Positions 18,969-27,438 of a stretch of 57,053 nt of DNA are shown in pieces. Both the position numbers and the translations under genes were made by a program. A model generated the notes under the pieces. It searched no databases, was not told the origin of the DNA, and saw only the letters and a list, made by a program, of their open reading frames with translations. Source of the DNA: Siccirubricoccus deserti (GTDB taxonomy: Bacteria; Pseudomonadota; Alphaproteobacteria; Acetobacterales; Acetobacteraceae); assembly GCF_014283215.1 (NCBI RefSeq), contig NZ_JACOMF010000032.1, forward strand, positions 1 through 57,053. The letters run 5' to 3'. Numbering within the stretch: the first letter of the stretch is position 1; each line of letters starts with the position of its first letter.

Positions 18969-20141
18969 ATGCTCTACACCGAGGACCACCACCGGCTGAT
19001 GGCAACGGTTCGGCGCTTCGTCGCCGAGGAGATCGATCCCTTCGTCGACGCATGGGAGGAGGCGGAGCGCTTCCCCTCTCGCGCCCTGTTCCGGAAGGCG
19101 GGCGCGCTCGGCCTGCTCGGCATCACCAAGCCGGTGGCCTTCGGCGGCGGCGGGCTGGATTTCTCCTATTCGGTCGCGGCCGGGGAGGCGCTGGGCGGGA
19201 TGAAGGCGCAGGGCGTCGGTATGGCACTCTCGGTGCAGTCCGACATGGCGACGCCGGCGCTCGCCGCCTACGGCAGCGACATGCTGCGGCGCGAGTACCT
19301 GGCACCGGCGCTGGCCGGGGAGGTGGTGGTGGCGATCGGCGTCTCCGAGGATGGGGCGGGCTCCGATGTCGCCTCCATTCGCACGCGGGCGCGATCCGAC
19401 GGCGGCGACTACGTGGTCGACGGTGGCAAGATGTGGATCACCAACGGCATGGAGGCCGACTGGGTCTGCCTGCTGGCCAACACCGGGGAGGGGAGCGCGC
19501 ACCGCAACAAGTCATTGATCGTGCTGCCGCTGCGCGAGACCCCTGGCGGGCCGGACCGGCCTGGTGTGACCCGCCGGAAGATCCGCAAATTCGGCATGTG
19601 GTGCAGCGACACCGCGCAGCTTTTCCTCGATGGCGTGCGGGTGCCGAAGCGCAACTGCATCGGCGAGGAGGGCATGGGCTTCACCTACCAGATGCGGCAG
19701 TTCCAGGAGGAGAGGCTGAACGCCGCCGCCCGCCGCCTGGCGATGACCGGCCTCATCGAGCACGTCGCGGACTACCTGCGGCAGCGCCCGGCCTTCGGCA
19801 GGCCGCTGCTCGACAATCAGTTCATCCAGTTCAAGCTGGCCGAGCTGAAGACCGAGATCGAGGCGCTGCGGGCGCTGGTCTACCGCACCACCGAACTCTA
19901 CGTCGCCGGCGAGGATGTCACCGAACTGGCTTCGATGTGCAAGCTGAAGGCCGGCCGTCTCTCACGCGAGGTGGCCGATTGGTGCATGCAATTCATGGGC
20001 GGCCAGGGCTACGCCTGGGAGTGCTGGGTCAGCCGCGCCTTCCGCGATTTCCGCCTGGGCTCGATCGGCGGCGGCGCCGATGAGGTGATGCTCTCGATCA
20101 TCGCCCGGCGCATGGGGCTGGACGGGAAGCGAGTACGGTAG
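18969..20141 (+). CDS. Acyl-CoA dehydrogenase
   Basis: A 390-residue FAD-dependent acyl-CoA dehydrogenase forming an alpha,beta-unsaturated CoA ester. It has the N-terminal helical domain, the middle beta domain with VVAIGVSEDGAGSDVASI and GGKMWITNG, and the C-terminal helical domain with FGRPLLDNQFIQFKLAEL and MQFMGGQGYAWE. The position of the medium-chain-type catalytic Glu is occupied by glycine (SIGGGADEV, residues 365-373). Glu248 in QEERLNAA occupies the isovaleryl/long-chain position and is the probable base. GGGAGGACACC precedes the ATG. First gene of a four-gene operon (spacing 25, then overlaps of 4 and 4 bases). Confidence 0.9.
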   Translation: MLYTEDHHRLMATVRRFVAEEIDPFVDAWEEAERFPSRALFRKAGALGLLGITKPVAFGGGGLDFSYSVAAGEALGGMKAQGVGMALSVQSDMATPALAAYGSDMLRREYLAPALAGEVVVAIGVSEDGAGSDVASIRTRARSDGGDYVVDGGKMWITNGMEADWVCLLANTGEGSAHRNKSLIVLPLRETPGGPDRPGVTRRKIRKFGMWCSDTAQLFLDGVRVPKRNCIGEEGMGFTYQMRQFQEERLNAAARRLAMTGLIEHVADYLRQRPAFGRPLLDNQFIQFKLAELKTEIEALRALVYRTTELYVAGEDVTELASMCKLKAGRLSREVADWCMQFMGGQGYAWECWVSRAFRDFRLGSIGGGADEVMLSIIARRMGLDGKRVR

Positions 20142-20166
20142 TTTCCTGCCGCATGAGGAAACATCC

Positions 20167-22266
20167 ATGATCGAACATCGAATCTGCCTGAGCCGCGTCG
20201 TCAATCCGCGCTCCGTCGCCGTCATCGGCGCCTCGGACGACGTGGGCAAATTCGGCGGTCGGGTGATCCATTACCTCATCAAGCACGGCTATCCGGGGCG
20301 GCTGCTGCCGATCAACCCGAACCGCGCGACGATCCGCGGCCTGCCGGCCTATCCCGGCATCGGCACCGTGCCGGAACCGGTGGATGTGGCGATCCTCGCC
20401 GTGCCGGTCGCGCATCTGCTGCGCCAGGTCGAGGATTGCGCCGCCGCCGGCGTCGGCGCCTGTATCATCATCACCGGCAAGCTGGCCGATGCCGGGGCGG
20501 AGGGTGCGGCGCTGCAGGACCGCGTGCTGGAGGTCGCGCGAGCGGCGGGCATGCGGCTGGTCGGACCCAACTGCCTCGGCATCTTCAACATGACCGATGC
20601 GGCGATGCTCTCCTCCTCCCTGGTGCTGGAGGCGGAGCGGGTGAAGCCGGGCGGCATCGGCATGGTCAGCCAGTCCGGCGCGCTGATGGGCACCCTGGTC
20701 TCGGTCGGGCTGCATCACGGCGCCGGCTTCAGCCGCTGCATCTCGGTCGGCAACCAGGCCGATCTGGAGCTGTGCGATTTCCTCGACTTCCTGATCGATG
20801 ATCCGGCGACCCGGGTGATCGCCCTCTACATCGAGGGGCTGAAGGATCCCGCGCGCTTCGCGCCGTTGCTGCGGCGCGCCCGCGCGGCGGGCAAGCCGGT
20901 GCTCTGCGTCAAGGCCGGGCGCAGCGCGGCCGGGGCACAGGCGGCGCGCAGCCACACCGCCAGTTTGGCTGGCAGCTTCGCCGCCTTCGAGGCGGTATGC
21001 CGGGAAGCCGGCGCGGTGCTTTGCGACGACCCCGCCGTGATGGTGCAGGCGGCCGATGCGCTGGATCGGCTGCCGCGCCTGCCGCGCGCCGGCATGGGGC
21101 TCGCCGTCATCGCCTCCTCCGGCGGCAGCACCGTCACCACCGCCGACATGCTGCCGGCGCACGGGCTGCGGCTGGGCGAGATGGCCGAGGCGACCCGCGC
21201 CGAACTGCGCCGCTGGATGCCGGAAAGCCATGTCCACCTGCCACTCGACACCGGCAGCTTCGATGATGGCACCAGCGAGGACGGGCTCTCCGCCTGCATG
21301 CGCTCCTTCATGGCCGACCCCGATATCGGCGCGGTGGTGGTACCGATGACCACCCAGCCGGCGATGGCGGCGCGCGCCGCGTTGTTCCCTGAGCTTTGCC
21401 GGCAGGGCGGCCGGCCGGTGCTCTTCGTCATGACGGCGGCCGAGGTCGGTGATGCGGCGCGGCAGGCGCTGCGGGCGGCGGATTTCCCCTTCCTCGACCG
21501 GGTTGCCGATTCCCTGGCCGTGCTGCGGGCACTGGAGGCGGAGTCCGCGGGCCGAGACAGGGCGGCGCTGCCGCCGCCGGAACGTCCGCCTGGCGCCGGG
21601 CCGGCACCGGCGCTGCCCGGAGGCGCGCTGACTGAGGCGGAGGCGAAATCCCTCGCCGCGGCCTATGGCGTTCCGGTGACCCGCGGCGTGCTGGCGCAGG
21701 ACGCCGATGCGGCGGTGGCAGCGGCCGAGGCCATCGGCTTTCCGGTGGTGCTGAAGGGCGTCAGCCGCGCCGTGGTGCACAAGAGCGACCTCGGCCTGGT
21801 GAAGCTGAACCTCGCCGATGCCGCGGCGGTGCGCGCCGCTTTCGCTGCCCTGCCCGACATCCCGTTGGACGGTGTGCTGGTGCAGGAGATGGCGCGCGGC
21901 GAGGCCGAGCTGATCCTCGGTGCCCGCCACGAGCCAGGCTTCGGCCCGCTGGTGCTGGTGGGCACCGGCGGCGTGCTGGTGGAGGTGCTGCGCGACGTGC
22001 AGGTGGCGCCGGCGCCGCTGCGCCCTGCCGACGCCGAGGCGATGCTGCGGCGGCTGGCGCTCTGGCCGGTGCTGGCCGGGGTGCGCGGGCGGCCGGCGCT
22101 TGACGTCGCGGCGGCGGTGGATGCGCTGGTGCGGCTGTCCTGGATCGCCGCTGATCTCGGGCCGCGGCTGGTGGAGATGGACCTCAACCCAATCCTGTTG
22201 CGCGCGGTGGGTGGCGGCGCCGTCGCCGTCGATGCGCGTGCCACGATACACGGAGATGACGCATGA
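20167..22266 (+). CDS. Acyl-CoA synthetase, NDP-forming (acetate-CoA ligase family)
   Basis: A 699-residue fusion of the alpha and beta halves of ADP-forming acyl-CoA synthetases. The CoA-binding Rossmann domain (VAVIGASDDVGKFGG) is at residues 16-30, the succinyl-CoA-ligase-like domain contains VGPNCLGIFN and the phosphohistidine His263 in RSHTASLAG, and the ATP-grasp domain begins near residue 490 with VVLKGVSRAVVHKSDLGLV. It activates an organic acid with CoA and ATP. Its place directly after an acyl-CoA dehydrogenase and before a solute-binding protein suggests it activates the imported acid. The substrate is unknown. Confidence 0.88.
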   Translation: MIEHRICLSRVVNPRSVAVIGASDDVGKFGGRVIHYLIKHGYPGRLLPINPNRATIRGLPAYPGIGTVPEPVDVAILAVPVAHLLRQVEDCAAAGVGACIIITGKLADAGAEGAALQDRVLEVARAAGMRLVGPNCLGIFNMTDAAMLSSSLVLEAERVKPGGIGMVSQSGALMGTLVSVGLHHGAGFSRCISVGNQADLELCDFLDFLIDDPATRVIALYIEGLKDPARFAPLLRRARAAGKPVLCVKAGRSAAGAQAARSHTASLAGSFAAFEAVCREAGAVLCDDPAVMVQAADALDRLPRLPRAGMGLAVIASSGGSTVTTADMLPAHGLRLGEMAEATRAELRRWMPESHVHLPLDTGSFDDGTSEDGLSACMRSFMADPDIGAVVVPMTTQPAMAARAALFPELCRQGGRPVLFVMTAAEVGDAARQALRAADFPFLDRVADSLAVLRALEAESAGRDRAALPPPERPPGAGPAPALPGGALTEAEAKSLAAAYGVPVTRGVLAQDADAAVAAAEAIGFPVVLKGVSRAVVHKSDLGLVKLNLADAAAVRAAFAALPDIPLDGVLVQEMARGEAELILGARHEPGFGPLVLVGTGGVLVEVLRDVQVAPAPLRPADAEAMLRRLALWPVLAGVRGRPALDVAAAVDALVRLSWIAADLGPRLVEMDLNPILLRAVGGGAVAVDARATIHGDDA

Positions 22267-23219
22267 AGTTGTTACGCCGTGCCCTGCTGGGCGCCCTGGC
22301 CGCACCGGCGCTGGCGCGGGCACAGGGCGGCTATCCCAACCGTCCGATCACCATAATCGTGCCCTACCCGCCCGGCGGCAGCACCGACAACATCACCCGG
22401 CCGGTCGCCGTGAAGCTGGCGGAGGTGCTGGGGCAGAATGTCGTCATCGACAATCGCGGCGGCGCGGGCGGCTCGATCGGCGCCGCAGTGGTCGCCCAGG
22501 CGAAGCCGGATGGCTATACCCTGCTGGCCTTCCCGACCGCGGTGATGACCATCAGCCCTCATATGATGCGGCTGCCCTATGACCCGGCGAAGGATTTCGT
22601 CCCCATCTCCCTGCTCTGCATGTCGGAGGGAGTGATGGCGATGCACCCGAAGGTGCCGGTGCGCGACATCCATGGGCTGATCGCCTATGCCAAGGCCAAT
22701 CCGGGCAAGCTGCGCTTCAGCTCCGCCGGCAACGGCACCATCACCCAGATGACTGGCGAGATCTTCGCTGCCGCTGCCGGCATCCAGTTGGAGCACATCC
22801 CCTATCGCGGCTCGGCCCCGGCGCTGACGGCGGTGATGGCAGGCGATGTCGAATTGCAATTCGATCCCGTCGCCATTCCCGCGGTGAAGGAAGGCCGGCT
22901 CATCGGCATGGCCGCCACGGGCGAGTTCCGTTCGAGCGAACTGCCGGATCTGCCGACGTTGCGGGAGCTGCAGCTTTATGGCGATGGCGGCCTGTCCTTC
23001 CACGCACTGGCCGGGCCGGCCGGGATGCCGCCGGAGGTGATCACGCGGCTGACCACGGCGCTGGAGCAGGTGCTGGCCATGCCGGAGGTGGCGCGCATCG
23101 TGGCACCGGTCGGGTTGCGGCCGAGATTCGAAGCGGGCGAGACCTTCGCCCGGCGCATCGCGCGCGACCGCGAGATCTTCGGCGAAGCGGTGCGGCGGAC
23201 AGGAGCGAAAGTGGAATGA
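22263..23219 (+). CDS. Bug-family (TctC-like) solute-binding protein
   Basis: A 318-residue periplasmic binding protein of the tripartite tricarboxylate transporter family. The signal peptide LLRRALLGALAAPALARAQ is followed by YPNRPITIIVPYPPGGSTD, the Bug signature, and later IPYRGSAPALTAVMAGDVEL. Such proteins bind carboxylates or related acids; no membrane TctA/TctB genes are nearby, a common situation for orphan Bug proteins. Its start overlaps the synthetase stop by four bases and its stop overlaps the hydratase start by four, so translation is probably coupled. Confidence 0.92.
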   Translation: MKLLRRALLGALAAPALARAQGGYPNRPITIIVPYPPGGSTDNITRPVAVKLAEVLGQNVVIDNRGGAGGSIGAAVVAQAKPDGYTLLAFPTAVMTISPHMMRLPYDPAKDFVPISLLCMSEGVMAMHPKVPVRDIHGLIAYAKANPGKLRFSSAGNGTITQMTGEIFAAAAGIQLEHIPYRGSAPALTAVMAGDVELQFDPVAIPAVKEGRLIGMAATGEFRSSELPDLPTLRELQLYGDGGLSFHALAGPAGMPPEVITRLTTALEQVLAMPEVARIVAPVGLRPRFEAGETFARRIARDREIFGEAVRRTGAKVE

Positions 23220-23959
23220 GTACTGAACACATCAAGGTATGGGACGACGGCCCGGTGCGCATCGTCGCGCTGAACCGCCCCGACAAGGGAAATGCCATCA
23301 CCAAATTGATGGCCGAGGAAGTCCAGGCGGCCATGCAGGATTTCGCCGCCTCCGACCAGCGCGTCGCGGTGCTGACGGCGATGGGCAACAAGGCCTTCTC
23401 CTTCGGCGCCGACGTGACCGAGCCGCCGGAGCTGTGGCGCGCCGTGCCCAATGTCGGCTGGCAGACCGACAAGCCGCTGATCGCCGCGGTGGAGGGCTGG
23501 TGCATCGGTGGCGCGCTGGTGCTGGCGATGATGGCCGACCTCGCGGTCTGCGGCGCCAAGGCCAAATTCTACTACCCTGAGGCCAAGCTCGGCCTCACCG
23601 GCGGCATGATCGCGGCGCTGCCCTCCCGCATCCCGCACAAGATCGCCATGGAGCTGATGCTGCTCTGCCGCACCTTCGATGCGGCGAAATCGGAGCGGGT
23701 CGGGCTGGTGAACGAGGTGGTGCCGGAGGGCGAGGCGTTGGCCAAGGCCATCGAATGGGGCAAGGAGATGGCCGGCTTCGCGCCGATGGTCACCGGCACG
23801 CTGAAGCGCATGGTGCTGGAGGAGATCCTGCCGCGCGGCCCGTCCGAACAATGGGCGCTGCATGGCGCGCGGCTGGCCAGCATCCGCGAGTCCGAGGATT
23901 TCAAGGAAGGCGTCGCGGCTTTCCGCGACAAGCGGCCCCCGGCCTTCCGCGGGCGATAG
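23216..23959 (+). CDS. Enoyl-CoA hydratase/isomerase family protein
   Basis: A 247-residue crotonase-fold protein. The CoA-binding oxyanion-hole segments are KAFSFGADV (residues 61-69) and WCIGGALVLAMMADL (near 97-111), and YPEAKLGLTGGMIAALP carries the second active-site region. Family members hydrate, isomerise or hydrolyse unsaturated CoA esters. As last gene of the operon it would act on the enoyl-CoA made by the dehydrogenase. The stop TAG is also the first three bases of a TAGAGCGGA palindromic repeat. Confidence 0.88.
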   Translation: MSTEHIKVWDDGPVRIVALNRPDKGNAITKLMAEEVQAAMQDFAASDQRVAVLTAMGNKAFSFGADVTEPPELWRAVPNVGWQTDKPLIAAVEGWCIGGALVLAMMADLAVCGAKAKFYYPEAKLGLTGGMIAALPSRIPHKIAMELMLLCRTFDAAKSERVGLVNEVVPEGEALAKAIEWGKEMAGFAPMVTGTLKRMVLEEILPRGPSEQWALHGARLASIRESEDFKEGVAAFRDKRPPAFRGR

Positions 23960-24038
23960 AGCGGAGGGGCGTGAAGCCGCTCTCCAAGCAACAGGCTACA
24001 GCGGGGCAGCGTCCAGACATGCACGCAATCCGCTGTAG
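23957..24038. repeat. TAGAGCGGA-type palindromic repeats (two units)
   Basis: Unit one (23957-23983) runs from TAGAGCGGA to CCGCTCT and starts at the enoyl-CoA hydratase stop codon. Unit two (23996-24038) is bounded by CTACAGCGG and CCGCTGTAG. Both belong to the family also seen after smpB at 46119-46232. Confidence 0.7.
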
Positions 24039-24156
24039 GGTCGCGCCATCTTCGGGCGGCGGCGGGCACGCATGGGCACGCCCGCCGCTGTCCGGCATCA
24101 GGGCGCCTTGTGGTTCACCCGTGCGCCGCGCGGCGGGCGGGACCGCTCGGCGATCG

Positions 24157-24500
24157 TCATCGCCTGGGCCGACAGCGCCGGCGGCGGGTTGCGGTGGTCG
24201 AACCCTCCACCCGCACCCCCTGCGGCGCGACCGCCACGGCCACTGGCGGGGGTGGCACGGCGGTGTCCGACAATTGGGTGGTGATGCGCAGCCGGCTGCC
24301 GGCGCGGTGGGTGCTGCCGTTCAGCACGTAGCGCAGGCCGCGTTCCTGTCCTAGCTGACGCGGGTCCACCATGCGCCCGGCATAGGAATGGCTGGTTGCC
24401 GAAGCGATGACGAAAAGGCTCCCGATGCCGGCGGGCACGGCGACGATGCCTCGATCAGCCCTTCGGCGAACCAGGCGTCCTCGGCGCTGCCCGGCGGTAC
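24157..24500 (-). pseudogene. Remnant of adenylate-cyclase / TPR-type regulatory protein
   Basis: Minus-strand fragments read DAWFAEGLIE, then in another frame LFVIASATSHSYAGRMVD, RQLGQERGLRYVLNGS and HRAGSRLRITTQLSDT. These are the conserved segments of the FlgO-like domain found after class III adenylate cyclase or winged-helix domains and before TPR repeats. At least one frameshift separates the parts, and the domains on both sides are missing, so it is dead. The neighbouring 160 bases (24039-24156) hold nothing recognisable. Confidence 0.65.
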
Positions 24501-24607
24501 CCGGAAGTCCAGGTGGCAGGCCGTGGCAGCCTGCAGCCGGGCGCCGTGCCTTTCGTCACAGAGGCCGGGACGGCGGCGGCCGCAGCGCCGCCACCCGGCG
24601 CCCCGGG

Positions 24608-25390
24608 TCAGCGCCCCTGGAAGACCGGCTTCCGCTTCTCAAGGAAGGCGCGCATCGCCTCCTTGCTGTCCTCGTAGCGGCCGAGCTCGGCGGTCATCTC
24701 CTGCTCGAAGCGATAGCCGTCGCGCAGGCTCGACCACTCGATGGCGTTCGCCGTGTGCTTGGCCATCTTTGTCGCCACCGGGCTTTTCGAGGCGATGTCC
24801 CGCGCCATCGCCATGGCGGTGGGCACGAGCTGATCGGGCGGCAGCACCGCCTCCACCACGCCGAGCCGCAGCAGCTCCGACGCCGGCATGCGATAGCCGG
24901 TGAACATCATCCGCCGCACCGTCGAATGGCTGAACAGCCGCATCGCGTGCCGGCCGCCGCCCATCAGCCCGACATCGATCTCCGGCAGCCCGAGCACCGC
25001 AGTCTCCGAGGCAAAAAGGATGTCGCAGGAGGCGACCAGCGCCAGCCCGGCGCCAAGCGCGGCGCCGTTCACCGCGCCGATCACCGGCTTCCGGCATTCG
25101 TAGACGGCGTTGTAGCACTCGCGGGCCCGGCGCAGGTGCTGCAGCCCGTCACCCGGCTGGCGGGTGGCGGCGCCGGCGGCGCGGTCCTTCAGGTCGGCCC
25201 CTGCCGAGAACACCTTGCCGGCTCCGGTCAGCACCGCGCAGCGGATGTCGTCCCGCTCGGCGATCCGATCGAAGGCGAGCGACATCTCCTCGTTGAAGCG
25301 GCGGCCCTGGGCGTTGACGGGCGGGGCGTCCATCGTCACCAGCGCGACATGGTCGGCCACCGTCACCTTGATGAGTTGCAGATCGTCCAT
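24608..25390 (-). CDS. Enoyl-CoA hydratase/isomerase family protein (second)
   Basis: A 260-residue crotonase-fold protein. VFSAGADLKDR and VNGAALGAGLALVASCD form the oxyanion hole, and LPEIDVGLMGGGRHAMRLF holds the active-site region with Glu in the expected hydratase position. The C-terminus FLEKRKPVFQGR is typical. The start at 25390 has AGGAGG six bases upstream; the longer frame beyond it has no support. It is only distantly similar to the hydratase at 23216 and is oriented oppositely, so probably serves another pathway. serB lies directly upstream on the same strand. Confidence 0.88.
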   Translation of the reverse strand: MDDLQLIKVTVADHVALVTMDAPPVNAQGRRFNEEMSLAFDRIAERDDIRCAVLTGAGKVFSAGADLKDRAAGAATRQPGDGLQHLRRARECYNAVYECRKPVIGAVNGAALGAGLALVASCDILFASETAVLGLPEIDVGLMGGGRHAMRLFSHSTVRRMMFTGYRMPASELLRLGVVEAVLPPDQLVPTAMAMARDIASKSPVATKMAKHTANAIEWSSLRDGYRFEQEMTAELGRYEDSKEAMRAFLEKRKPVFQGR

Positions 25391-25475
25391 GGCTATCCTC
25401 CTTGATGCGGCGCGCAGGGTAGTGCGGCGGCGCGCCGCGTCGAGAGGCCGAACGGCGCGGGCGGCTGCCGGGGCC

Positions 25476-26369
25476 TCAGGCCGCGCTGATCTCCGCAGCG
25501 CGGTAGCCCTGGGCGAAGAGCAGGGCGCGCAGGTCGGCATGGTCCACCCGCGCCCGCGCCGCGGCGGCGACCACCGGCTTGGCACGGAAGGCGACGCCAA
25601 GCCCAGCGGCCTGCAACATCGCCAGGTCGTTGGCGCCATCGCCCACGGTCAGGGTCGCCGTCAACGGCAGCGACAGCTCCGCCGCCAGCCGCTTCAAGGT
25701 GGCGAGCTTGGCGTCGCGGTCGAGGATCGGCTCCCCCACCTTGCCGGTGAGCTTGCCATCCGCCACCAGCAGCGTGTTGGAGTAATGCGCATGGAAGCCG
25801 AGCCTGTCCGCGACCCGACCGGTGAAGAAGGTGAAGCCGCCGGAGACGATGGCGCAATGCGCGCCATGCGCCCGCATGGTGGCGACCAGCGCCCCGGCGC
25901 CGGGGGTCATCTCGGTCGCCTCCCAGGTACGCTCCAGCGCCTCGGCCGAGAGGCCTTCCAGCATGCCGACGCGCTCGATCAGCGCCTGGCGGAAGTCCAG
26001 CTCGCCGTTCATGGAGCGGCGGGTGATCTCGGCGATGCGCTCCTTCAGCCCGGCATAGGCGGCGATCTCGTCCAGCGTTTCCGAGGTGACGATGGTGCTG
26101 TCCATGTCGGCCAGCAGCAACGCCTTGCGGCGGCCCTCGGCGGGCTGGGCGATGAGGTCGATCGGCGCCTCACCGAGGGCGGCGCGGGCGGCGGCGATGG
26201 CCTGATCCGGCGCCAGCTCGGCGAAGGGCAGGTCGGCGGCCTCGGCCGGCGCCAGCCAGTCCGGGGTGCCGGCGGAGGCGCCCAGGGCGGCGAGCGCCTC
26301 GCGGGTGCGGGCGAGGTCGGGCGCGGCAAGGCCACCCGGCGGGGCGATCAGGGTCAGGATCTGCGACAT
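25476..26369 (-). CDS. serB: Phosphoserine phosphatase
   Basis: A 297-residue HAD phosphatase for the last step of serine synthesis. Motif I is DMDSTIVTSETLDE (nucleophile Asp near residue 89), motif II is in AIVSGGFTFF, motif III Lys follows in the cap-distal region and motif IV is VGDGANDLAML. The N-terminal 80 residues form the small domain typical of long SerB forms. It is divergent from miaA with only 29 bases between start codons, so their promoters must overlap the other gene's leader. Confidence 0.93.
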   Translation of the reverse strand: MSQILTLIAPPGGLAAPDLARTREALAALGASAGTPDWLAPAEAADLPFAELAPDQAIAAARAALGEAPIDLIAQPAEGRRKALLLADMDSTIVTSETLDEIAAYAGLKERIAEITRRSMNGELDFRQALIERVGMLEGLSAEALERTWEATEMTPGAGALVATMRAHGAHCAIVSGGFTFFTGRVADRLGFHAHYSNTLLVADGKLTGKVGEPILDRDAKLATLKRLAAELSLPLTATLTVGDGANDLAMLQAAGLGVAFRAKPVVAAAARARVDHADLRALLFAQGYRAAEISAA

Positions 26370-26398
26370 GGGGCGCGGACCATGACGGGGCGCCCGGC

Positions 26399-27352
26399 AT
26401 GACGCAACCATCGGCCGCTCCATTCGCCATCCTCCTGGCCGGCCCGACCGCCAGCGGAAAGTCGGCCCTGGCCCTGGCGCTGGCCGAGCGGTTCGGCGGC
26501 ACCATCATCAATGCGGATTCGATGCAGCTCTACCGCGAGCTGCGGGTGCTGACCGCCCGGCCTACCGCGGAGGAGGAGGCGCGCGTGCCGCATCGCCTTT
26601 ATGGAGTACGTCCGGCGGCGGAAGCGGCCAGCGTCGCATGGTGGCGGGAGCAGGCGCTGGCGGCGATGGCGGAGGCGTCGCTGCCGATCCTTTGCGGCGG
26701 CACCGGCCTCTATTTCGCGGCGCTGACCGAGGGGCTCTCCGCCATCCCGCCGGTGCCGCCAGCGGCGCGGGAAGAAGCGCGGGCGCTGTTGGCCGAGTTC
26801 GGTGCTCCGGCGCTGCATGCGCGACTGGATGCCGAGACCGCAGCGACGCTTCGTCCCGGCGACAGCCAGCGCATCGCACGAGCCTATGAGGTGCTGCGCG
26901 GCACCGGCCGCGGCCTGGCGGAATGGCAGCGGGAGGCGGCGCATACCGGCCCGGCCCCCTGGCGTTTCGCCGCCCTCCGGCTGGACCCGCCGCGGGAGGC
27001 GCTGCGGGCCGCCATCGCCGCCCGCTTCGATGCCATGCTGGAAGCCGGCGCGCTGGAGGAGGTGAGGGGGCTGGTGGCCCAGGGGCTCGACCCCGCCCTG
27101 CCGGCGATGCGGGCGCATGGGGTGCCGGAGCTGGCGGCCTATCTCGCTGGCCGGATGCCGCTGGCGGCGGCACGGGAGCGGGCGGTGCTGAACACCGGCC
27201 AGTACACCAAGCGGCAGGCGACCTGGTTTCGCCACCATCTTCTGGCTGCCGTGCCCGACACGCATATCATCCATGCGCGTATCGAGGGCAACGCGCAATT
27301 TCAGGAAAGCAGAATCGCGGAAATCTTGGCATTTATTGAACAGCGGCGTTGA
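26399..27352 (+). CDS. miaA: tRNA dimethylallyltransferase
   Basis: A 317-residue enzyme that prenylates A37 of tRNAs reading U-starting codons. The P-loop is GPTASGKSAL at residues 15-24, followed by the substrate-binding INADSMQLYRELRVLTARPT and later CGGTGLYFAALTEG, DSQRIARAYEVL and the tRNA-binding YTKRQATWFRH. It is divergent from serB and followed by the ilv operon after 86 bases. Confidence 0.95.
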   Translation: MTQPSAAPFAILLAGPTASGKSALALALAERFGGTIINADSMQLYRELRVLTARPTAEEEARVPHRLYGVRPAAEAASVAWWREQALAAMAEASLPILCGGTGLYFAALTEGLSAIPPVPPAAREEARALLAEFGAPALHARLDAETAATLRPGDSQRIARAYEVLRGTGRGLAEWQREAAHTGPAPWRFAALRLDPPREALRAAIAARFDAMLEAGALEEVRGLVAQGLDPALPAMRAHGVPELAAYLAGRMPLAAARERAVLNTGQYTKRQATWFRHHLLAAVPDTHIIHARIEGNAQFQESRIAEILAFIEQRR

Positions 27353-27386
27353 CGCGCCGCAGCAAGGGGGCTAACGCTCCCCGGTC

Positions 27387-27416
27387 GCCGTGCCCTGGGC
27401 TGAGACCCGGCACGGC
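27387..27416 (+). promoter_or_regulatory. Hairpin in the ilvB leader / miaA terminator
   Basis: Perfect 8-bp stem GCCGTGCC / GGCACGGC with inner CTGGG/CCC pairing and a CTGAGA apex, between the miaA stop and the ilvB start. No T-tract and no Ile/Val/Leu-rich leader peptide could be found, so attenuation is not supported; it may end miaA transcription. Confidence 0.45.
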
Positions 27417-27438
27417 GCCTGGTATCAAGGAAGCCGCC

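Noticed and set aside
20098-22323. Very long minus-strand open frame (741 codons) opposite the acyl-CoA synthetase, and similar ones opposite guaA, guaB, ffh and ppx
   Set aside because: The product is a His/Arg/Gly-rich composition typical of the antisense of high-GC coding DNA, with no domain, while the plus strand encodes complete known enzymes.
27387-27416. CTGAGA in the ilvB leader as a possible TPP riboswitch
   Set aside because: The rest of the thi-box (ACCTGATCTGGGTAATGCC-like element) is absent and the leader is too short.
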